64,000 bases of DNA. It comes from Kiloniellaceae bacterium (GTDB taxonomy: Bacteria; Pseudomonadota; Alphaproteobacteria; Kiloniellales; J153). Of this stretch, positions 56,048 to 64,000 are shown piece by piece. Each line of letters starts with the position of its first letter. Position 1 is the first letter of the stretch. The translations under genes and the position numbers were made by a program. Below the pieces are notes generated by a model. That model was not told the origin of the DNA. It was given only the letters and a program-made list of their open reading frames with translations, and did not search any database. The stretch is taken from contig JAJFGJ010000033.1 in NCBI GenBank assembly GCA_021776175.1, forward strand, positions 31,349 to 95,348. The letters run 5' to 3'.

Positions 56048-57271
56048 ATGGCCAAGGAACCGCGCTTGAATCGGGTTCTGTCGTTACCGATTCTGGTGCT
56101 CTATGGCCTGGGCACGACGATTGGTGCCGGGATTTATGCTCTAATCGGCGAGGTGGCGGCGACCGCCGGGGCCTATGCGCCGGTGTCGTTCCTGGTTGCC
56201 GCTCTTCTGGCTGGTTTGTCGGGCCTAAGCTTCGCGGAGCTTGGCGCCCGCTTTCCAACCAGCGCGGGCGAGGCGCGCTATGTGCGCGAGGGATTGGATT
56301 CGGCCAGCTTGGCGTTGATCGTCGGTATGATGGTAATCGCCTCGGGCGTGGTGTCCGCAGCCGCCGTGCTGAACGGTTTTACCGGGTATTTCATGGAACT
56401 GACGGGGGCGCCGCGGTCCGTGAGCGTGATTGGGGTCGTCTTGACGCTCGGCGCGCTTGCCGCCTGGGGTATCGGACAATCCGTCAACGTGGCGGCGTTC
56501 TTGACCCTGGTCGAGGCCGGCGGTTTGATCCTGGTTATCTGGGCTGGGCAGGGCGGATTATTCGATCCACCGCCCAGCTTCGGCGATCTCGTACCGCCCT
56601 TCGAGTTGGCCGCCTGGAGCGGTATCTTCGTGGGCAGCTTCCTGGCCTTCTTCGCCTTCGTCGGCTTCGAGGACATGGTCAACGTGGCGGAGGAGGTGAA
56701 GGATGTTACCCGCGTTATGCCGCGCGCCATCGTCATCACCCTAAGTGTGACCCTGGTGCTTTACGTGGTTGTCGCGCTGGTCGCGGTGCGCAGCGTGCCC
56801 GTGGCCGAGCTGGCCGCCAGTAAAGCTCCCCTGGCACTGGTATTCGAGCGCTCGACCGGTTGGTCTCCCGTGCCGATCAGCCTTGTCGCGGTCATGGCCA
56901 CGGTAAACGGGGCGCTGATCCAGATCGTCATGGCCACGCGGGTCCTCTACGGCCTGGCCGGCCAGGGTCAGTTGCCGGCTGCGTTCGGACGGGTTCATGC
57001 CCGGACACGCACCCCGATCCTCTCCACGATCACGGTGACCGGCGCCGTCCTGATACTGGCCTTGGCTTTTCGCACCGCGCCCTTGGCGCAGGCGACCTCG
57101 TTTATTGTCTTGATTATCTTCGCGCTGGTGAACCTGGCGCTGTGGCGCATCAAACGGCATCGGCCTGCGGCTCCCGGGGCGCCCGACCTGCCGATTTGGG
57201 TCCCGATCCTCGGCTTTCACGTCAGCGCCGCCTTCGCCGGTGCCGAACTGGTGCATTTGATTCTGGATTGA
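56048..57271 (+). CDS. APC-family amino acid permease
   Basis: 407 residues, about twelve helices. The first helix has LYGLGTTIGAGIYALIGEVA, with the unwound GAG substrate motif typical of APC transporters. FAFVGFEDMVNVAEEVKDV (about 209-227) is the conserved helix-6 region. AGGGGAAG lies before ATG 56048 (a GTG three codons upstream overlaps the ribosome site). It faces the polyamine genes convergently; polyamine or amino acid uptake is possible. Confidence 0.88.
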   Translation: MAKEPRLNRVLSLPILVLYGLGTTIGAGIYALIGEVAATAGAYAPVSFLVAALLAGLSGLSFAELGARFPTSAGEARYVREGLDSASLALIVGMMVIASGVVSAAAVLNGFTGYFMELTGAPRSVSVIGVVLTLGALAAWGIGQSVNVAAFLTLVEAGGLILVIWAGQGGLFDPPPSFGDLVPPFELAAWSGIFVGSFLAFFAFVGFEDMVNVAEEVKDVTRVMPRAIVITLSVTLVLYVVVALVAVRSVPVAELAASKAPLALVFERSTGWSPVPISLVAVMATVNGALIQIVMATRVLYGLAGQGQLPAAFGRVHARTRTPILSTITVTGAVLILALAFRTAPLAQATSFIVLIIFALVNLALWRIKRHRPAAPGAPDLPIWVPILGFHVSAAFAGAELVHLILD

Positions 57272-57296
57272 GAGAAAGTTTCGCTGCCGTTCGCGT

Positions 57297-58172
57297 TCAG
57301 CTAGGAAGTTTCCCATCCAGGGTCGCGACCGGACCATAGAGATCTGGGCGGCGGTCGCGGAATAGGCCCCAGGCGGCGCGGGCCGCGCGGATTTCTTCAA
57401 GATCGAAGCTGGCGGTTATGACCGCCTGGGCATCGCGCGGGGCCTCGGCGACCTTGGCCCCGGCCGGGTCGGCGATGAAGGAGGAACCGTGGAAGGTTAG
57501 GGCGCAGCTCTCGCCCTCTTCTTGGCCGATCCGGTTGCTGGCGACCAGGGGCATGAGGTTGGCGGCGGCATGGCCTTGCATGGTGCGCTGCCAGTGGTCC
57601 TTGCTATCGATCGTGGCGTCCTGCGGTTCGCTGCCGATCGCGGTCGGGTAGAACAAAATCTCGGCGCCTTGCAGGGCCATGGCGCGGGCGGCCTCCGGGA
57701 ACCACTGATCCCAGCAGATGGCGGCGCCGATGGCGCCATAGCGGGTGCGGAAAACCTTGAATCCGGTGTCGCCAGGATTGAAGTAGAACTTTTCCTGATA
57801 ACCGGGACCGTCGGGAATATGGCTCTTGCGGTAGAGGCCGAGGTTGGCCCCGTCGGCGTCGAGGACCACGAGCGAGTTGTAGTAGGCATTGTTGGCCCGT
57901 TCGAAAAAGCTCACCGGCAGAACCACCTTCAACTCGGCGGCAAGGGCGCTCAGACGCGCGATGACAGGATGGTCCTGGACCTCATGGGCTAGGGCGAAGT
58001 GCTCCTTCTTCTGGTCCTTGCAGAAGTACGGAGTCTCGAAAAGCTCCTGGATCAAAACCATTCGCGCGCCTCGACCCGCCGCCTCGCGCACCAGGGATTC
58101 GGCCCGCGCCACGTTGGCGGCGCGGTCCCAGGTGCAGGCCATCTGCGTGGCGGCGACGGTGACTTCGCTCAT
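57297..58172 (-). CDS. aguB: N-carbamoylputrescine amidase (nitrilase superfamily)
   Basis: 291 residues. The Glu-Lys-Cys triad is visible: VLIQELFETPYFC (Glu about 43), YRKSHIPDGPGY (Lys about 115) and GAAICWDQWFPEAAR (Cys about 151). CxDQWxPE and the SHIPDGPGY loop are what I expect of AguB. It splits N-carbamoylputrescine to putrescine, CO2 and ammonia, last step of arginine to putrescine by agmatine. It ends the minus-strand group that starts at 61143; 14 bases separate it from the aminotransferase gene. Confidence 0.9.
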   Translation of the reverse strand: MSEVTVAATQMACTWDRAANVARAESLVREAAGRGARMVLIQELFETPYFCKDQKKEHFALAHEVQDHPVIARLSALAAELKVVLPVSFFERANNAYYNSLVVLDADGANLGLYRKSHIPDGPGYQEKFYFNPGDTGFKVFRTRYGAIGAAICWDQWFPEAARAMALQGAEILFYPTAIGSEPQDATIDSKDHWQRTMQGHAAANLMPLVASNRIGQEEGESCALTFHGSSFIADPAGAKVAEAPRDAQAVITASFDLEEIRAARAAWGLFRDRRPDLYGPVATLDGKLPS

Positions 58173-58186
58173 GGCGCGGGCTCCGG

Positions 58187-59569
58187 TTAAATGACGCCCA
58201 GGTCCTCGGCGGTTCGATCGAGCGACTTGCGCAGGATGCCGATCAGCGTGTCGAGTTCCTGTTTGGAGATGGTGAGGGGCGGGGAAAGCACCATGCAATC
58301 CCTAACGGCGCGCATGACCCCGCCATTCGCGAAACAATGGTCGCGGCAGATCGTGCCGGCCTTGCCCGGCTTGTCGAAGTGGGTGCGCGTGGCCTTGTCC
58401 TTGACCATCTCGACCGCGCCGAGCAGGCCGAGCGAGCGGACCTCGCCGACGAGGGGGTGGTCGCGCAAGCCGTCCAGCAGCGCCGCGAGGTGGGGGCCGG
58501 TCTCCTCGCGGGTGCGTTCGACCAGGTTCTCGCGTTCCATGATCTCGATATTCTTGAGCGCGACGGCGCAGCACACGGGATGCCCCGAATAGGTATAGCC
58601 GTGATAAAACTCACCGCCCTTGTCGTGGAGCGTTTTGGCGACCCGGTCGCCGACCATGACCGCCGACAACGGCAGATAGCCCGAGGTGATCCCCTTGGCC
58701 AGAGTCATGAAATCCGGCTCGATCCCGTAATAGCCGCTGCCGAACCACTCTCCGGTGCGGCCGAAGCCGCAAATCACCTCGTCGGCGATCAGCAGGATAT
58801 CGTGCTTGCGGCAGATCCTTTGAATTTCGGGCCAGTAGGTCTCCGGCGGGACGATGACCGCGCCGGCGCCTTGAATCGGCTCGCCGATGAAGGCCGCGAC
58901 ATTGTCGGCACCGAGTTCGAGGATCTTGTCCTCGAGCGCCTGTGCCGCCTCGATGCCAAAGTCCTCGGGCGTTTGATCGCCGCCGTAGTCGTACCAATAG
59001 GGCGGCATGATGTGTTCGAATCCCGGCAGCGGCAGATCGGCCTGGCCGTGCATGGCGCTCATGCCGCACAGGCTGACCGCCGCCATGGTGCTGCCGTGGT
59101 AGGCGTATTCCCGGCTGATGAAGGTTTTTTTGCCCGGCTTGCCCTCCAGATTCCAGAAATGGCGCACGGCGCGCACGATGGTGTCGTTCGCATCGGAGCC
59201 CGAGACGCCGTAGAAGACCCGGCTCAAGCCCTTGGGCGTGAGCTCCGCCAGGCGTTCGGACAGTTCGATCGAACTCGGCGTCGCGGTCCCGAAGAAGGTG
59301 TTGTAGTACGGCAGCTCCAGCATCTGCTCATAGGCCACCTTGGCCAGTTCCTCGCGGCCGTATCCGACATTGACGCACCAAAGCCCGGCCATGCCGTCGA
59401 TCAGGTTTTGGCCTTCCGAATCGGTCAGGGTAACGCCCCGCGCGGAGGTGATGACGCGCGACCCGCCGGCCGCGGCCAGTTCTCGATGATCGGTGAAGGG
59501 GTGCAGATGGTGCGCGGCATCGACTTGCCGCCAGTGGGCGGTGGTATTGCGAATTGGGGTGCTGTTCAT
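58187..59569 (-). CDS. Omega-amino acid / putrescine-pyruvate aminotransferase
   Basis: 460 residues, class III PLP enzyme. RVFYGVSGSDANDTIVRAVR (phosphate site), SREYAYHGST, LLIADEVICGFGRTG (Asp), LAKGITSGYLPLSA (Schiff-base Lys about 288) and GYTYSGHPVCCAVAL are all typical. The wording is that of SpuC-like putrescine or omega-amino-acid transaminases that use pyruvate. Beta-alanine from the pyrimidine route would also be a sensible substrate. Neighbours favour polyamines. Confidence 0.88.
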   Translation of the reverse strand: MNSTPIRNTTAHWRQVDAAHHLHPFTDHRELAAAGGSRVITSARGVTLTDSEGQNLIDGMAGLWCVNVGYGREELAKVAYEQMLELPYYNTFFGTATPSSIELSERLAELTPKGLSRVFYGVSGSDANDTIVRAVRHFWNLEGKPGKKTFISREYAYHGSTMAAVSLCGMSAMHGQADLPLPGFEHIMPPYWYDYGGDQTPEDFGIEAAQALEDKILELGADNVAAFIGEPIQGAGAVIVPPETYWPEIQRICRKHDILLIADEVICGFGRTGEWFGSGYYGIEPDFMTLAKGITSGYLPLSAVMVGDRVAKTLHDKGGEFYHGYTYSGHPVCCAVALKNIEIMERENLVERTREETGPHLAALLDGLRDHPLVGEVRSLGLLGAVEMVKDKATRTHFDKPGKAGTICRDHCFANGGVMRAVRDCMVLSPPLTISKQELDTLIGILRKSLDRTAEDLGVI

Positions 59570-59799
59570 GACTGGGTTTCCTTGCGGTGATCGGCGTTCA
59601 GGGAAAACGCGGGCGCGCTAGCCCACCGTGCCCAGCCCCTAGGGGTTGAAGCCGATCCGTGCGCAGAGAACCATCAACTCGGCATATGCCGTTTGCCGGG
59701 GTTCGCCGTAATTCGTAGCGGTCATAGCAGGCCAGCCTAACTCAAATGGCGATCTAAAACCATCGCACCAAGCATGGCGGCGGTTAGGTTAACGCTTCG
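59570..59799. other. Intergenic gap with a 28-codon open frame
   Basis: Between the aminotransferase and glutamine-synthetase-like genes. A short minus-strand frame at 59639-59725 reads MTATNYGEPRQTAYAELMVL and ends GFNP. It is protein-like in codon pattern but has no clear ribosome site; it may be a leader peptide, a remnant or chance. Confidence 0.3.
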
Positions 59800-61143
59800 T
59801 CATACATTGAGCAAAAGGTGCTCGCGCTCCCAGGACGAGATCACCTGCTGGTAGGCGTCTAGTTCGGTCTCCTTCACCAGGCTTACCGCCTGTACGAACT
59901 TTTCGCCCAGCACATCCTTGATCGGACGGCTGGCGTTGAACCTGTGCAGGGCATCGTAAAGCGTGCGCGGCAAGGTATGGGCCAGCCGGTAGGCGCTGCC
60001 CTCGACCGGGGCGCGGGGGTCCAGCTTTTCGACCATGCCCAGGTAGCCGCAGGCGAGCGAGGCGGCCAGGGCCAGATAGGGGTTGGCGTCGGCGCCGGCC
60101 AAGCGGTTTTCGACCCGCCGCGATTGGGGCTCGCAATGGGGCACGCGCAAGCCGACCGTGCGGTTGTCATAGCCCCAATGGGTGTTGATCGGGGCGTCCG
60201 AATCGCGAATCAGGCGGCGATAGGAATTCACGTTCGGCGCGATCAGGGGCATGACCGCGGCCAGGTGCTTTTGCAGGCCCCCGATATGGTGATGGAACAG
60301 CTTTGAATCCTTGCCGTTCTTGTTCGCGAACAGATTCCGGCCGGTCTTGGCGTCGAGCATGCTTTGATGAAGGTGCATGGAACTGCCCGGCTGGCCCTGC
60401 ATGGGCTTGGCCATGAAGGTGGCGTAGACCTTGTGGCGCAAGCCCGCCTCGCGAACCGTGCGCTTGAAAAGGAAGGCTTGATCGGCCAGGTCCAAGGGGT
60501 GGCCATGGTTGAAGTTCATCTCCATCTGCGCCGCCCCGGCTTCGTGGGTCAGGGTGTCGATGTTGATGTTCTGGGCCTCGCAGAAATCGTAAACGTCCTC
60601 GAACAGCGGGTCGAATTCGTTGACCGCATCCACGCCATAGGCCTGGCGCGAGGTCTCGCGGCGGCCGGAGCGTCCAACCGGCGGGATCAGGGGGGAGTCC
60701 GGGTCGCTATTCACGTCGACCAGGTAAAATTCCAGCTCGGGCGCGACTTCCGGGCGCCATCCGCGTTTCTCGAACAGGGCGATGACTTGCGTGAGGACGT
60801 TGCGGGCCGAAATCTCGACCGGCTTGCCATCGAAATGATAGGCGTCGCAGATGATTTGCGCGGTCGGCTCCGGGTACCAGGGGACGAAGCGAATCGTCCT
60901 TTCGTCGGGGACCAGGTAGACATCCTGGACGGCGGGGCTGGTGACCACACCCTCGTCGGGATAGTCGCCGGTGACCGTCTGGACGAACACGCCCTCGGGG
61001 ATGCGTAAATTCTTGCGCGCCATGCCCTCCAGAAAGCGCTGCGCCGGCAAGATCTTGCCGCGCGCGATGCCGGCCATGTCCGGGACCAGAATCTCTACCT
61101 CGTCGATCTTGTTTTCTTTGAGGAATTCTTCGATCGAACCCAT
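59800..61143 (-). CDS. Glutamine synthetase family protein, gamma-glutamylputrescine synthetase type
   Basis: 447 residues. The ATP/metal site reads EVAPELEFYLVDVN (about 135-148), AGAAQMEMNFNHGHPLD (about 203-219) and GSSMHLHQSM (about 254-263); RVENRLAGADANPYLALAAS (about 345-364) is the closing motif. The adenylylation Tyr region of true GlnA is lacking. In a group with puuB-like and aguB-like genes the likely reaction is ATP-dependent joining of glutamate to putrescine (PuuA/SpuI). It is divergent from the puuB-like gene. Confidence 0.88.
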   Translation of the reverse strand: MGSIEEFLKENKIDEVEILVPDMAGIARGKILPAQRFLEGMARKNLRIPEGVFVQTVTGDYPDEGVVTSPAVQDVYLVPDERTIRFVPWYPEPTAQIICDAYHFDGKPVEISARNVLTQVIALFEKRGWRPEVAPELEFYLVDVNSDPDSPLIPPVGRSGRRETSRQAYGVDAVNEFDPLFEDVYDFCEAQNINIDTLTHEAGAAQMEMNFNHGHPLDLADQAFLFKRTVREAGLRHKVYATFMAKPMQGQPGSSMHLHQSMLDAKTGRNLFANKNGKDSKLFHHHIGGLQKHLAAVMPLIAPNVNSYRRLIRDSDAPINTHWGYDNRTVGLRVPHCEPQSRRVENRLAGADANPYLALAASLACGYLGMVEKLDPRAPVEGSAYRLAHTLPRTLYDALHRFNASRPIKDVLGEKFVQAVSLVKETELDAYQQVISSWEREHLLLNV

Positions 61144-61274
61144 TGGAAACCCATTTGCCGTTTACCGCTCGGGCCGCCAACCCGCTCTAGCATGGGCCAT
61201 GGCGCTCAGACAAGGCACCGCCCCTTTCCCGAGCGGGATTGAAGGGGTGGGGATCGATCTGCTAGCTCTTGTCT

Positions 61275-62558
61275 ATGGCGAGTGAGGCACACGAAGATTC
61301 CTATTACGCCGCGAGCGCGAACGATCATCCCGATTATCCTGGGCTGGACGGCGATACCGGCGCTCAGGTCTGTGTGATCGGAGGGGGCTATACCGGCTTG
61401 TCGGCCGCGCTCAATTTGGCCGAGCGGGGTTTTAGCGTCGTGGTTCTCGAAGCCCGGAGAGTTGGGTGGGGCGCCTCGGGCCGCAACGGCGGTCAAATCT
61501 GTACCGGTTACTCCTCGGGGAACGAAAAGATCGAGACCTGGCTCGGCCGCGACGACGCGCGCAAGCTTTTCGAGCTAAGCGAGGAAGGCAAGGCGATCAT
61601 TCGCGAGCGGGTCGCTCGGCACGGGATCGATTGCGACCTGACCTGGGGTTATTTTCACGGCGCGGGCAAGCGGCGGCAGCTGAACGATTTGCGGGCGGAT
61701 CGCGAATCCCTGGCGCGCGATTACGGCTACCCGCATACGCGGCTGGTCGAAAACCCCCAGGAGGTGGGGGAATTTATCGAGACTCCGGCCTACCTGGGCG
61801 GTCTCTACGACAGCGGCGCGGGGCATTTGCATCCGCTCAATTATTGTCTTGGCCTGGCGCGGGCGGCGGTTGCCGCCGGGGTCCGGATATTCGAGGGCAC
61901 CGCGGCCTTGGCGATCGAGAAGGGGGTCAAGGTCCGCGTTCGGACGCCGCGCGGGCAGGTGAGCGCCGATTTCCTGGTTCTAGCCGGGAACGCCTATTTG
62001 GACCGGCTGGAGCCGGAGGTGCAGTCCAAGATCATGCCCGTGGGGACCTACATCGCGGCGACCGAGCCGCTCGAGGAGAATCGTGCCGAATCACTGATAA
62101 AGAACGATATTGCCGTGGCCGACTGCAATTTCGTGCTGAATTATTTCCGCCTGTCGCGGGACCGCCGCCTGCTGTTCGGCGGCCGGGTCAGTTATTCGGC
62201 CCTGATGCCGCCGAACCTGCCGAACGCCATGCGGCGCAAGATGCTGCAGGTCTTCCCAAGCCTGGCGGACGTGCGGTTCGACTACACCTGGGGCGGTTTC
62301 GTGGCCATCACCATGGAGCGCACGCCTCATCTGGGCCGGCTTGGCGGCAATATTTATTTCGCCCAGGGTTTTTCCGGCCAAGGCGTCGCTTTCACCGGGG
62401 TCGCGGGCAAGATTCTGGCCGAGGCCATAGCGGGACAGGCTGGACGGCTCGACCTGCTGGCGCGCCTTCCTCATACGACGTTTCCGGGCGGGCGCCTGTT
62501 CCGGACCCCCACATTGGCCTTGGCTATGCTGTGGTTTCGCTTGCGGGATATGCTGTAA
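61275..62558 (+). CDS. puuB: Gamma-glutamylputrescine oxidase-like FAD oxidoreductase
   Basis: 427 residues, DAO fold. FAD motif VCVIGGGYTGLSAALNLAER (about 33-52), then VVVLEARRVGWGASGRNGGQ (about 58-77), the flavin-contact stretch of PuuB. RRLLFGGRVSYSAL and YFAQGFSGQGVAFTG near the end are also typical. It would oxidise gamma-glutamylputrescine to the aldehyde. ATG 61275 chosen; a TTG two codons earlier is possible and the ribosome site is weak. Divergent from the ligase gene, with about 130 bases of shared promoter space. Confidence 0.88.
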   Translation: MASEAHEDSYYAASANDHPDYPGLDGDTGAQVCVIGGGYTGLSAALNLAERGFSVVVLEARRVGWGASGRNGGQICTGYSSGNEKIETWLGRDDARKLFELSEEGKAIIRERVARHGIDCDLTWGYFHGAGKRRQLNDLRADRESLARDYGYPHTRLVENPQEVGEFIETPAYLGGLYDSGAGHLHPLNYCLGLARAAVAAGVRIFEGTAALAIEKGVKVRVRTPRGQVSADFLVLAGNAYLDRLEPEVQSKIMPVGTYIAATEPLEENRAESLIKNDIAVADCNFVLNYFRLSRDRRLLFGGRVSYSALMPPNLPNAMRRKMLQVFPSLADVRFDYTWGGFVAITMERTPHLGRLGGNIYFAQGFSGQGVAFTGVAGKILAEAIAGQAGRLDLLARLPHTTFPGGRLFRTPTLALAMLWFRLRDML

Positions 62559-62567
62559 GTAGCAGAA

Positions 62568-63386
62568 TTATCGCGATGTTATCGCGTACAACGCGACCGC
62601 GGCGGCGTTCGAGACGTTGAGCGATTCGATTGGCGGGCGGGTCGGCAGCCGGGCGATCAGGTCGCAATGTTCGCGGGTCAGGCGGCGCAAACCGGGTCCC
62701 TCGGCGCCCAGAACCAGGGCCAGCGGCCCGCCGGGATCGGCGTCCGCCAGGGTGCGTTCCGCCTCGCCGGCCAGGCCCAGGCTCCAAAACCCGGCTTGCT
62801 TCATCTCTTCCAGGGCCCGGACCAAGTTGGTGACGCCGACATAGGGGACGATCTCCAGCGCTCCGGATGCCGCCTTGGCCAGGGTTCCCGATTCGGGGGC
62901 GGCGTGGCGCCCGGGGGTGACGACCGCCGCCACGCCGAAGGCGGCTGCCGAACGCAGTATGGCGCCGACGTTGTGCGGGTCCGTCACCTGATCGAGAACC
63001 AGGATGACGGGCCGGACCGCCGCCGCTGGAACCTGTGGCCGAGCCGTGGCGGGGATCAGGATATCCGCCAAATCCGGCTGTTCTAGCGGCTCCGCGAGCA
63101 GGGCCAGGCCCTGGTGAACGGAATCGGCGGTCAGCTTTTGCTCGATTTGTTCGCGCTTGACCTTTTCGGGGGCGGTCTGGGCGTCGCCGAGGAGCGGCCG
63201 GAGTCGCGTTCCGTGGCGTTGCTCCGCCTCCGGTGTCAGCAATAGGCGGAGGCGTTTCCGGCTCGGATTCGCCAGAGCCGCCAGGACGGCATGAGCGCCA
63301 AACAACCAAATTGGGCCGCCGGGCCGGGGCCTGGCCGGTGAGATGCGGCTTCTATTTGGTGCTTTGGGGGGCTTGCGCTTGGTCAT
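62568..63386 (-). CDS. rlmB: 23S rRNA (guanosine-2'-O-)-methyltransferase RlmB
   Basis: 272 residues. An N-terminal basic tail (to about 25), a substrate-binding domain (IWLFGAHAVLAAL onwards) and a SPOUT knot domain with VLDQVTDPHNVGAILRSAAA (motif 1), LALVLGAEGPGLRRL (motif 2) and PIESLNVSNAAAVALY (motif 3). It methylates G2251 of 23S rRNA. Convergent to the puuB-like gene; divergent from the tRNA/tuf block. Confidence 0.93.
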   Translation of the reverse strand: MTKRKPPKAPNRSRISPARPRPGGPIWLFGAHAVLAALANPSRKRLRLLLTPEAEQRHGTRLRPLLGDAQTAPEKVKREQIEQKLTADSVHQGLALLAEPLEQPDLADILIPATARPQVPAAAVRPVILVLDQVTDPHNVGAILRSAAAFGVAAVVTPGRHAAPESGTLAKAASGALEIVPYVGVTNLVRALEEMKQAGFWSLGLAGEAERTLADADPGGPLALVLGAEGPGLRRLTREHCDLIARLPTRPPIESLNVSNAAAVALYAITSR

Positions 63387-63488
63387 GACTGTCCTTTAAT
63401 ATCACTCATAGGCGGGTGGGTTCCGCAAGTATCTCTTTCAGCCAGGCTGGGTGCCGGGCTGCGAGTGATGCTGTCCGTTCCTAAAGAG

Positions 63489-63516
63489 TTGACAGGCCGA
63501 ACGAAATCAACATATT
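63489..63516 (+). promoter_or_regulatory. Sigma-70-type promoter for the tRNA-Tyr/tRNA-Gly/tuf block
   Basis: A perfect -35 TTGACA at 63489-63494, a 16-base spacer and CATATT at 63511-63516 (four of six -10 bases). Transcription would begin about 30 bases before tRNA-Tyr. Confidence 0.6.
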
Positions 63517-63550
63517 TCGCATCTCCGTCGCATCGCGCCGCGCGAGGTCG

Positions 63551-63635
63551 GGAGGGGTGCCCGAGTGGTTAAAGGGGACGGGCTGTAAACCCGTTGGCTT
63601 AGCCTACGTTGGTTCGAATCCAACCCCCTCCACCA
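63551..63635 (+). tRNA. tRNA-Tyr (anticodon GTA), CCA encoded
   Basis: 85 bases, class II with a long variable arm. Acceptor GGAGGGG pairs with CCCCTCC before ACCA. Anticodon loop in GGGCTGTAAACCC gives GTA. T-arm TTGGTTCGAATCCAA. Confidence 0.96.
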
Positions 63636-63682
63636 AGGCCCCCGTCAGGACCTTGAGTGCTGGCGAAAAGTGGCGAGGTGAT

Positions 63683-63778
<96 letters not shown>

Positions 63779-63859
63779 GGTGGTAGGTAAAATTCGGGGG
63801 CGCGCGGCCGTCGCGGGCCAAATGCAGATAGGCCAGGTTAGAAATAGGGACTAGGCGAT

Positions 63860-64000
63860 ATGGCAAAGGCAAAATTTGAGCGGACGAAGCCGCATTGCAA
63901 CGTTGGCACGATAGGTCACGTTGACCACGGTAAGACGACGCTGACGGCTGCGATCACGAAGGTATTGGCGGAGTCGACGGGCGGTGCGACGTTCACGGCC
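63860..64000 (+). CDS. tuf: Elongation factor Tu (N-terminal part, cut by window edge)
   Basis: First 47 codons, [20 protein letters not shown] then [18 protein letters not shown]. The GTP-binding P-loop GHVDHGKT is complete. EF-Tu brings aminoacyl-tRNA to the ribosome. The gene continues right of the window. Its place after tRNA-Tyr and tRNA-Gly is a common bacterial arrangement, and it is likely read from the promoter before the tRNAs. Confidence 0.97.
   Translation, partial: MAKAKFERTKPHCNVGTIGHVDHGKTTLTAAITKVLAESTGGATFTA

Overview
The window is about 62% GC. It reads as the chromosome of a free-living alphaproteobacterium, most likely Rhodospirillales-like. Supporting signs are a DivK-type response regulator, a RutR-like TetR regulator beside a reductive pyrimidine pathway, a TakP-type TRAP system, MttB and dimethylglycine-dehydrogenase families, a rlmB / tRNA-Tyr / tRNA-Gly / tuf order at the right edge, and dispersed GTCATCCCGG and TCCTTCGACAGGCTCAGGATGAGG palindromes. 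This placement is inference from gene content, not a species call.

Layout. 1-4111 (minus): a TRAP transporter operon (dctP, dctQ, dctM, a 61-residue membrane protein) running into an amidase cut by the window edge. 4801-5384: two gene remnants joined head to head at about 5067. 5521-8665: a porin behind a strictly 11-bp-phased CTCACG array, then an acetylpolyamine amidohydrolase-like deacetylase with an SSAT-like acetyltransferase. 8666-12040: an accessory patch with palindromic repeats, an AT-richer GmrSD/BrxU-like DUF262-DUF1524 gene and a dead 3' remnant of brxL, flanked by related repeats. 12129-16841: a NiCoT-like permease, then a molybdenum hydroxylase operon (FAD, 2Fe-2S and Mo subunits plus a MoaD-like carrier). 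16949-19550: a histidine kinase with a C-terminal hemerythrin domain and a DivK-like regulator. 20308-27868: a DUF4410 lipoprotein, a class III aminotransferase near a phosphonatase-like HAD hydrolase, an MFS transporter, a GMC oxidoreductase with a hydratase, and a TusA-like protein.

28062-45576 contains the clearest pathway, reductive pyrimidine breakdown: preT and preA (dihydropyrimidine dehydrogenase), a RutR-like regulator, an N-carbamoyl-beta-alanine amidohydrolase-type enzyme, a four-gene NMT1/THI5-type ABC importer and a dihydropyrimidinase. A good RutR-type palindrome (38601-38616) and a weaker one upstream of preT (28003-28018) suggest shared control. Between the two halves lie a second hemerythrin-fused kinase (MASE3 type) bracketed by degenerate copies of an EamA gene end, a DUF1326/DUF2182 pair, and a secreted protein with a recently duplicated domain.

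45578-57271 holds a homocysteine methyltransferase, an HU protein, a third histidine kinase, a methylamine/one-carbon group (dimethylglycine-dehydrogenase-like protein, VOC protein, MttB-family methyltransferase), tRNA-Thr with a nearby degenerate copy of its 3' end around a pentapeptide-repeat gene, a host-attachment-type protein and an amino acid permease. 57297-62558 is a polyamine catabolic group (aguB-like, omega-aminotransferase, glutamate-putrescine ligase-like, puuB-like). The window ends with rlmB, tRNA-Tyr, tRNA-Gly (with a stray duplicate of its 5' end) and the start of tuf.

The most unusual items are the two kinase-hemerythrin fusions, the EamA remnants around one of them, the decayed BREX/GmrSD patch, the phased array before the porin and the tRNA-Thr repeat. 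All functional assignments come from motifs read by eye; no searches were run.
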